Shown here piece by piece: positions 57,086-64,000 of a stretch of 64,000 nucleotides of DNA; positions within the stretch are counted from its first letter, which is position 1; each line of letters opens with the position of its first letter. Position numbers and translations under genes: made by a program. The DNA comes from Megaustenia siamemsis. Its lineage: Eukaryota; Mollusca; Gastropoda; Stylommatophora; Ariophantidae. The notes beneath the pieces were generated by a model. That model had not been told where the DNA came from. It searched no databases and saw only the letters and a list, made by a program, of their open reading frames with translations. The stretch covers positions 17,305,648 to 17,369,647 of the forward strand of contig JAVIAB010000024.1 of NCBI GenBank assembly GCA_032433765.1, written 5' to 3'.

Positions 57086-58116
57086 AAATAGTTTAAAACA
57101 AAATAGATCAAATCTTGTCTTCTAGCATACATTCGCATTTAGTGTTTGGACTACATATTCAGCACAAGTTTACATCAGATTATGTCGCTCATTTCTCATA
57201 ACCACACGGACTACTTGTTTTACTGGATTACACTGTTAATACATTATCCAGATGCAACAGCAGAAGAAATATGTGGCCTTGTTGTGAAGTATGTAACAAT
57301 TATGAAGCAGAAATAACAGCTTTAGAAACATACAATTTTCATATTTCGATACCACACCATCGAAGAAAACAAACACAGTCATATTTACGGATTCCAAATC
57401 GGCTCTGCAAGCACTGGGAAACAACATGAACAAACCAGAACTCACACAGCTTATCATAGATACAAACAAACTCATTGAAACACATAACATAAGATTGGTA
57501 ATGCAATGGATCCCGGGACACTCGAACATACCAGGAAATGATAAGGCAGATACATTAGCTAAAAGAGGATCCAGACAGACACAGATACATACACCCATTA
57601 CACAGCAAAACAAGTCATAAACTCCAACAGTAGAGAGGAGTAGCTGAATCGATGGGCCTTAGGGAAGACATGGAGAGAGCTTTCTAAATACATGACAAGA
57701 CCAAATCCACAAGACATCGAACAACCTAACAAGAAGAGACCAAACCACCATCTTCAGACTGAGAACAGGACATGTTATGCTGAATAACCACATTAATAGA
57801 ATACAACAAAACCATACCCCAGTATGTCCACTCTGTAATCACCCACAAGAAACAGTAGAATACCACCTGCTTCAATGCCCAAAGTTCACTGACATCAGAA
57901 CAACACTATTTCCCCAAAGACCCTCCAAATGGAACAATCTGTACGGAACCACAGCAGAACTTAAAAATACCTGCAGATACTACTACATGGCATTGGGGCG
58001 AAGGGCATCAGCTCAAAGGTCGCTGGATCCATAACAACAACAAGTGGTTTACCTAACATATTCATTATTTATTATAAAAAAAATAAAAGTAAAGTACCCC
58101 TGTCACGCCAAGTGGC
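56303..58116. repeat. segmental duplication, copy 1
   Basis: This block matches 62187-64000 at an offset of 5884-5885 bp with two single-base indels noticed (near 57291 and 57965). It covers part of the 27-bp array, the RNase H remnant and the start of the SINE-A. It probably continues, since the window ends inside copy 2. Confidence 0.95.
57130..58055 (+). pseudogene. LINE C-terminus: RNase H and CCHC remnant, copy 1
   Basis: Encodes, with frame breaks, an RNase H domain: NYEAEITALE (catalytic Glu), TPSKKTNTVIFTDSKSALQ (catalytic Asp), then VMQWIPGHSNIPGNDKADTL (His/Asn/Asp). RLRTGHVMLNNHINR follows, then a Cys-His motif CPLCNHPQETVEYHLLQCP (C-C-H-C). It ends AELKNTC... in this copy because of one extra A, but AELKIPADTTTWHWGEGHQL in copy 2. 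This arrangement is the C-terminus of RNase H-bearing LINEs. No RT or endonuclease part remains. Confidence 0.88.
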
Positions 58117-58338
58117 GTATAGGGAAATATGGTGTTAGTGACCCTATATTTTACAGACCTCAGCACATGATTTTTGGGGTAATGTGGTCGGTATTACGCC
58201 CGTGCTGGTTTACTTCCCCAGAAAAAAATACGGTACCCATTTAAGGCTGGGTGAACCCGGAAGCCGTCGGTTGGGATCGAACCCTACCCCTTAGCCTTTG
58301 TAGTCCAGTTCACTAACCACTGAGCTATCGCGGCTCCC
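58077..58338 (-). mobile_element. SINE-A with 13-bp target-site duplication
   Basis: ATTATTTATTATA at 58064-58076 and 58339-58351 flanks a complete minus copy that sits in the 3' untranslated end of the LINE remnant. B box GGTTCGATCCC and A box TAGCTCAGTGG are intact. Confidence 0.94.
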
Positions 58339-58392
58339 ATTATTTATTATACATCATACTAATTTTACAGCACAGTCACATTAAATACATGT

Positions 58393-58632
58393 TTTACACC
58401 AGATGTATGTTACTTGCTTCCTATCAGTCATTACATATTTTACACCAGATGTAAGTTACTTGCTTCCTATCAGTCATTACATATTTTACACCAGATGTAT
58501 GTTACTTGCTTCCTATCAGTCATTACATATTTTACACCAGATGTATGTTAATTGCTTCCTATCAGTCATTACATATTTTACACCAGATGCATGTTACTTG
58601 CTTCCTATCAGTCATTACATATTTCACACCAC
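58393..58632. repeat. 46-bp array, 5 copies
   Basis: TACACCAGATGTATGTTACT recurs at 46-bp spacing (for example 58441 and 58487). Confidence 0.95.
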
Positions 58633-58829
58633 AACTCACTACTTGTTTCACATAGCCTACTGTTGTCAAATCGATTCACAACAAATATTCATTCAATTAT
58701 AACATCGGATATCCTTTACTTATTCACATGACATATTATCCTTCATCCCTAAAATATCCATCATGTGTACACAACATATCCACTAATTATTCAAATCTAA
58801 TAATATCCACATCGTTCCAGTTTTCTTCA

Positions 58830-58875
58830 AACAAACAAACAAACAAACAAACAAACAAACAAACACACAAACACA

Positions 58876-58964
<89 letters not shown>
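58830..58964. repeat. (AAAC)n then (CA)n microsatellite
   Basis: AAAC units pass into about 50 CA dinucleotides that end exactly at the RTE 5' boundary. Confidence 0.97.
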
Positions 58965-58966
<2 letters not shown>

Positions 58967-61900
58967 CTGTGCGCTGCCGGGGCCCGAAAGGGAAGTAAAG
59001 AATAGCGGCGCTGTACCCTACCAGGCATGTTCGTAAGAGGCGAGAAAGGAGGGTTAGGCATGGGACTGGCTATCCCATACTGTAAAAAAATAAGCCGAAA
59101 AAACTTCACAAACATGAACAAGTCAAAGAAAGATAAAGTAAATCCGTCAACCAGGAAAGAGAAGGGCTCTCTGTCTAAGAGATGTATGACGCAATCCGGA
59201 GAAAGCCATAGGGAGTCCGGGTTGCCGACTCACCCTTTGTCTACCAGGAAATCATCCAGAATTGGCACCTGGAATGTTCGTACCCTTAACGAACAGGGAA
59301 AAGCGGCACAAGTGGCAGCAGAGATGACCAACTACAAGATAGATATTCTGGGAATGTGTGAAACAAGATGGCTGGGAGCGGAGAGAATAAAATTGAATAC
59401 AGGGGAGATGATTTTATCATCAGGACACCAGGAACCAGGAGCACAACATAGCGAAGGGGTAGCTATAATGCTATCAAAGAATGCACAGAAGACACTAATA
59501 GAATGGGAGGCAGTGGGACCAAGACTGGTGAGAGCAACATTTAGAACAACCAAAAACAAAATAAAATTACACATTATACAATGCTATGCACCAACCAACG
59601 ATAAAGATGACTCAGTTAAAGATGATTTTTATAAACAGCTACAATGCCAGATGGATGCAAGACGAGCCAAGGATATTATAATCTTGATGGGAGACCTAAA
59701 TGCTAAGGTAGGATCAGACAACAGAGGCTTCGAAGAGATTATGGGAAAACATGGACTTGGAGATATAAACGAGAATGGAGAGATATTTGTGAATTTCTGC
59801 GCCCTTAATCAAATGAGCCTAGGAGGAACAATATTCCAACATAAAAGAATACACAAAGCTACATGGATGTCACCAGATCATAGAACGGAAAACCAAATTG
59901 ATCACATATGTATTAATAATAAGTTTAAGTCATCCTTACAGGATGTAAAAGTATATAGAGGGGCAGATATAGCTTCTGATCATCATCTTCTGTTAGCCAA
60001 ACTTAAAATTAAATTAAAAAGGTATACTACAACGAATAAGGGCAGAAAGTATTTCAATGTAGGGTTTCTTAAAGAACAAGGAATTAAAGATAAATTCGCA
60101 GTCACAATATCAAACAAATACCAAGTCCTCCAACAACTAGAAAATACAATAAATATAGAAGATCATTGGAAACAGGTAAAAAATATATGGAAAGAGACAT
60201 GCGAAGAAACACTGGGGAAAAGAGAACGCCAGAATAAGGCATGGATGACAGCAGAGACCCTGGATAAAATTAAAGAAAGAAAGAACAAGAAAGCAGACAT
60301 AAATAAAAGCAAAACAAGAAGTAATAAAGCCAAGACACAGGAAGCTTACACAGAGGTGAACAAAGAAGTGAGAAGATGCATTAAAAGGGATAAGAGGAAA
60401 TATATAGATGAATTAGCTAAAGAGGCAGAAGAAGCAGCAAATAAAGGGAATATGAAAGAACTGTACAACAGCACAAAGAAATTAGGTGGAAAATACAAAC
60501 AGATCAACACCTTTATCAAAGATAAGAAAGGAAATCTGCTTAGTAATATAAGGGAACAAATGGAGAGATGGAAGGAGCACTTTGAAGAACTTTTGAACAG
60601 ACCCGGCTCAAATAATCCTCCAGATATACTACCAGCAGAAGAAGAATTACACGTTAACTGCGGAAAACCAAGCAAAGAAGAAATAATGAAAGCCATCAAA
60701 CTATTAAAAGATGGTAAAGCCACAGGACCAGATGAAATTCCTTCGGAAGCCATCAAAGCAGATATTATCACCTCTACCAAGATGTTACATAATCTATTGG
60801 ATAAAATTTGGGAGAGGGAAGAAATACCTAAAGACTGGAGAGAAGGTTATATGATCAAACTACCAAAGAAAGGAAGTTTACAGGAGTGCACAAATTATAG
60901 GGGAATTATGCTACTATCAGTGCCAGGAAAAATATTAGGCAGAATCATTCTGGAGAGACTAAAAGAGGCTATAGAGAAACACTTGAGAGATGAACAAGCA
61001 GGTTTTAGGAAGAACAGATCATGTGCTGATCAAATAACTACTCTACGTATAATAGTTGAACAAAGTTTAGAACTAAAATCCCCACTTTATATTGGATTCA
61101 TAGATTACGAAAAGGCATTTGATAGTTTAGACAGAAGAATGCTTTGGAAGTTGCTGAGTCATTATGGAATCCCCATAAAGTTTATTAACCTGATAAAAAC
61201 AATGTATGAAGGAACAAAATGTAGTGTGGTGCATGAAGGACAGCTTACAGAAGCATTTGAAATAAGAACAGGAGTAAGGCAAGGATGCCTTCTGTCTCCA
61301 TTTCTCTTTCTACTGGCCATAGATTGGATTATGAAAATAACTCAAAACAACAGAAATGGGATCCAGTGGTCACTGACCAAACAACTTGATGATTTAGACT
61401 TTGCTGATGACATAGCTCTCCTATCACACAGCCACCAACAGATGCAAGATAAAATGAGTATATTAGATGAGAGATCACAACAGCTAGGACTAAAGATTAA
61501 TAGAGATAAGACCAACATTATGAGAATTAATGCAGTTGGCAATAACCAAATAAAACTAGGAGAAATACCTCTACTAGACGTACAATCTTATATATATCTG
61601 GGCAGTAATATAGATAAAGAGGGAGGAACAGAAAACGATACCAAAATAAGGATATCAAAAGCAAGAGGAGCTTTCATTGCACTGGGAAACATATGGAAAT
61701 CCAAAGAAATTAGGCTAAATACAAAAATACAAATTTTCAACTCCAATGTTAAGTCGGTTCTATTATATGGCTGTGAAACATGGAGAATAACAAAATTGAC
61801 AATCACGAAGGTACAGACTTTCATTAATGGATGCTTGCGCAGAATAAAGGGATGGAAATGGCAGGACAAAGTCACTAACGTGGAATTATGGAAATGTACT

Positions 61901-62186
61901 GGTCAAATACCAGTGGATAAAGAAATACAGCGAAGACGATGGCGATGGATAGGACACACACTACGGAAACCAACTGAGAGTATTACACAACAGGCCCTTT
62001 TTTGGAATCCCCAGGGGAAAAGACAAAGAGGAAGACCAAGGAATTCTTGGAGAAGACAGATTGAAGCAGAGATGAAGATGATGGGGAAGACATGGAATGA
62101 TCTTAAAAGAATTGCAAAAAACAGAACGACTTGGAAAGTGTTTGTTGAAGACCTATGCTCCACTGGGAGCTAAAAAGGTAGAAGAC
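58965..62186 (+). mobile_element. full-length RTE-type retrotransposon (family R4)
   Basis: Short 5' leader (58965-59026, GC-rich), one intact ORF, a 3' untranslated tail of about a dozen bases ('aaaaaggtagaaga') with no poly(A). Compactness, APE endonuclease plus RT and a short-repeat tail fit the RTE clade. It lies between a (CA)n tract and the 27-bp array. No clean target-site duplication is visible, probably because both flanks are simple repeats or were rearranged by the segmental duplication. Confidence 0.9.
59027..62173 (+). CDS. RTE endonuclease-reverse transcriptase, intact
   Basis: The 1048-residue ORF has no stop or frameshift and is of normal RTE length. Endonuclease: GTWNVRTL (80-87), CETRW with Glu112, MGDLNAKVG with Asp223/Asn225, QIDHI with Asp292, SDHHL with Asp318/His319. 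A Lys-rich linker (about 400-500) leads to RT: GPDEIPSEAIK (567-577), NYRGIMLLSVPGKIL (623-637), EQAGFRKNRS (656-665), FIDYEKAFD with catalytic Asp693, GVRQGCLLSP (749-758), FADD with Asp794/795, YLGSNID, and a C-terminal GCLRRIKGWKWQDK...[12 protein letters not shown]...RGRPRNSWR region. No RNase H. Expected role is target-primed reverse transcription in the nucleus. The first Met is used; Met30 (59114), before a basic segment, is an equally plausible start. Related fragments lie at 14148 and 55339. Confidence 0.93.
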   Translation: MFVRGEKGGLGMGLAIPYCKKISRKNFTNMNKSKKDKVNPSTRKEKGSLSKRCMTQSGESHRESGLPTHPLSTRKSSRIGTWNVRTLNEQGKAAQVAAEMTNYKIDILGMCETRWLGAERIKLNTGEMILSSGHQEPGAQHSEGVAIMLSKNAQKTLIEWEAVGPRLVRATFRTTKNKIKLHIIQCYAPTNDKDDSVKDDFYKQLQCQMDARRAKDIIILMGDLNAKVGSDNRGFEEIMGKHGLGDINENGEIFVNFCALNQMSLGGTIFQHKRIHKATWMSPDHRTENQIDHICINNKFKSSLQDVKVYRGADIASDHHLLLAKLKIKLKRYTTTNKGRKYFNVGFLKEQGIKDKFAVTISNKYQVLQQLENTINIEDHWKQVKNIWKETCEETLGKRERQNKAWMTAETLDKIKERKNKKADINKSKTRSNKAKTQEAYTEVNKEVRRCIKRDKRKYIDELAKEAEEAANKGNMKELYNSTKKLGGKYKQINTFIKDKKGNLLSNIREQMERWKEHFEELLNRPGSNNPPDILPAEEELHVNCGKPSKEEIMKAIKLLKDGKATGPDEIPSEAIKADIITSTKMLHNLLDKIWEREEIPKDWREGYMIKLPKKGSLQECTNYRGIMLLSVPGKILGRIILERLKEAIEKHLRDEQAGFRKNRSCADQITTLRIIVEQSLELKSPLYIGFIDYEKAFDSLDRRMLWKLLSHYGIPIKFINLIKTMYEGTKCSVVHEGQLTEAFEIRTGVRQGCLLSPFLFLLAIDWIMKITQNNRNGIQWSLTKQLDDLDFADDIALLSHSHQQMQDKMSILDERSQQLGLKINRDKTNIMRINAVGNNQIKLGEIPLLDVQSYIYLGSNIDKEGGTENDTKIRISKARGAFIALGNIWKSKEIRLNTKIQIFNSNVKSVLLYGCETWRITKLTITKVQTFINGCLRRIKGWKWQDKVTNVELWKCTGQIPVDKEIQRRRWRWIGHTLRKPTESITQQALFWNPQGKRQRGRPRNSWRRQIEAEMKMMGKTWNDLKRIAKNRTTWKVFVEDLCSTGS

Positions 62187-62970
62187 ACTAACAGCTTAAA
62201 ACACCCAATGCAACTAACAGCTTAAAACGCCCAAAGCACACTAACAGCTTAAAACACCCAATGCAACTAACAGCTTAAAACAGCCAAAGCACACTAACAG
62301 CTTAAAACGCCCAAAGCACACTAAGAGCTTAAAACACCCTAAGCTCACTAACAGCTTAAAACACACAAAGCACACTAACAGCTTAAAACGTCCAAAGCAC
62401 ACTAACAGCTTAAAACAGCCAAAGCACACTAACAGCTTAAAACGCCCAAAGCACACTAATAGCTTAAAACACCCTAAGCTCACTAACAGCTTAAAACACA
62501 CAAAGCACACTAACAGCTTAAAACGTCCAAAGCACACTAACAACTTAAAACACCCAATGCACACTAGCAGCTTAAAACACCTAAACACACTAACAGCTTA
62601 AAACACCCAATGCACACTAACAGCTTAAAACACCTAAAGCACACTAACAGCTTAAAAGACTCAAAGCTCAGTAACAGCTTAAAATACCCAAAGCTCACTA
62701 ACAGCTTAAAACACCTAATGGACACTAACAGCTTAATAAAACACTCAATGCACACTAACAGCTTAAAACACCCAATGCACACTAACAGCTTAAAACACCC
62801 AATGCACACTAACAGCTTAAAACACCTAATGCAAACTAACAGCTTAAAACACCCAATGCACACTAACAGCTTAAAACACCTAAAGCACACTAACAACTTA
62901 AAACACCTAATGGGCACTAACAGTTTCAAACACCCAAAGCTCACTAAATTTCAAACACCCAAAGGTCAAA
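62187..62970. repeat. 27-bp array, copy 2
   Basis: Starts immediately after the RTE tail and is base-for-base the same as 56303-57085 as far as I compared. Confidence 0.95.
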
Positions 62971-63014
62971 AATAGTTTAAAACAAAATAGATCAAATCTT
63001 GTCTTCTAGCATAC

Positions 63015-63940
63015 ATTCGCATTTAGTGTTTGGACTACATATTCAGCACAAGTTTACATCAGATTATGTCGCTCATTTCTCATAACCACACGGACTACTT
63101 GTTTTACTGGATTACACTGTTAATACATTATCCAGATGCAACAGCAGAAGAAATATGTGGCCTTTGTTGTGAAGTATGTAACAATTATGAAGCAGAAATA
63201 ACAGCTTTAGAAACATACAATTTTCATATTTCGATACCACACCATCGAAGAAAACAAACACAGTCATATTTACGGATTCCAAATCGGCTCTGCAAGCACT
63301 GGGAAACAACATGAACAAACCAGAACTCACACAGCTTATCATAGATACAAACAAACTCATTGAAACACATAACATAAGATTGGTAATGCAATGGATCCCG
63401 GGACACTCGAACATACCAGGAAATGATAAGGCAGATACATTAGCTAAAAGAGGATCCAGACAGACACAGATACATACACCCATTACACAGCAAAACAAGT
63501 CATAAACTCCAACAGTAGAGAGGAGTAGCTGAATCGATGGGCCTTAGGGAAGACATGGAGAGAGCTTTCTAAATACATGACAAGACCAAATCCACAAGAC
63601 ATCGAACAACCTAACAAGAAGAGACCAAACCACCATCTTCAGACTGAGAACAGGACATGTTATGCTGAATAACCACATTAATAGAATACAACAAAACCAT
63701 ACCCCAGTATGTCCACTCTGTAATCACCCACAAGAAACAGTAGAATACCACCTGCTTCAATGCCCAAAGTTCACTGACATCAGAACAACACTATTTCCCC
63801 AAAGACCCTCCAAATGGAACAATCTGTACGGAACCACAGCAGAACTTAAAATACCTGCAGATACTACTACATGGCATTGGGGCGAAGGGCATCAGCTCAA
63901 AGGTCGCTGGATCCATAACAACAACAAGTGGTTTACCTAA
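63015..63940 (+). pseudogene. LINE C-terminus: RNase H and CCHC remnant, copy 2
   Basis: Same content as 57130-58055. A one-base difference near 63165 lengthens the first open frame, and one fewer A near 63850 restores LKIPADTTTWHWGEGHQL and KGRWIHNNN to a stop at about 63938. The RNase H frame break between ITALE and TPSKKTN is shared, so it predates the duplication. Confidence 0.88.
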
Positions 63941-63961
63941 CATATTCATTATTTATTATAA

Positions 63962-64000
63962 AAAAAATAAAAGTAAAGTACCCCTGTCACGCCAAGTGGC
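63962..64000 (-). mobile_element. SINE-A, cut by window end
   Basis: 'gtaaagtacccctgtcacgc' and the first half of the tail hairpin match 58085-58116. Confidence 0.85.

Larger units (their letters stand above)
62187..64000. repeat. segmental duplication, copy 2 (open at window end)
   Basis: Partner of 56303-58116. It ends only because the window ends. Confidence 0.95.

Noticed and set aside
56357..57091. FKLLV-type repeat protein on the minus strand
   Set aside because: A 27-bp satellite gives a 9-residue period automatically; the same frame exists in the duplicated copy and no start or flank supports a gene.

Overview
The window is repeat-dense eukaryotic nuclear DNA with no host protein-coding gene I can recognise. 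Nearly everything nameable is a retroelement, a tRNA-derived SINE or a tandem array. Three things indicate a metazoan: APE-type non-LTR retrotransposons of RTE and I/Ingi type, SINEs with Pol III A and B boxes, and long (TA)n, (GA)n and (CA)n tracts. The mixture resembles lophotrochozoan genomes, most plausibly a mollusc, but that is an inference from repeat style and not a sequence match.

Layout. 1-9.2 kb: a decayed RTE endonuclease, SINE copies of three families (called SINE-A, SINE-B and SINE-C here), 5'-truncated LINE 3' ends, and arrays of 68 bp and 54 bp. 9.2-15.5 kb: more SINE-A copies, several with target-site duplications, LINE tails and a 70-bp array. 15.5-21.3 kb: a 37/46-bp minisatellite split by a single-ORF LINE (endonuclease, RT, RNase H) with a YY1-like motif at its 5' end, a three-fold repeat inside its endonuclease domain, and frameshifts.

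23.5-34.6 kb: an approximately 11-kb imperfect palindrome. Each arm carries, in mirror order, a 24-bp array, a 30-bp array, a GC-rich tRNA-like block, (GA/CT)n tracts, a module with CCAAT boxes and a TATA box pointing outward, and a central block of 137- and 145-bp repeats around an 88-bp spacer. It encodes nothing recognisable and is the best candidate for an undescribed element. A further inverted 30-bp array abuts its right tip (34.6-36.0 kb).

36-55 kb: arrays (46, 100, 41, 20 and 36 bp), LINE 3' ends, nested SINEs and the fourth dispersed repeat (family D). The 100-bp array is built from the C-terminal coding end of a LINE that is present as a single copy at 58 kb. 55-64 kb: a tandem duplication of about 5.88 kb period, whose unit is RTE, then a 27-bp array, then an RNase H/CCHC LINE remnant, then SINE-A, then (CA)n. 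The RTE at 59027-62173 has an intact 1048-codon ORF with all expected endonuclease and RT residues and is the only element here that could be autonomous.

There is no operon-like cooperation. The elements interact by nesting, by supplying promoters to their own transcripts, by presumed LINE-driven mobilisation of the SINEs, and by seeding satellites.
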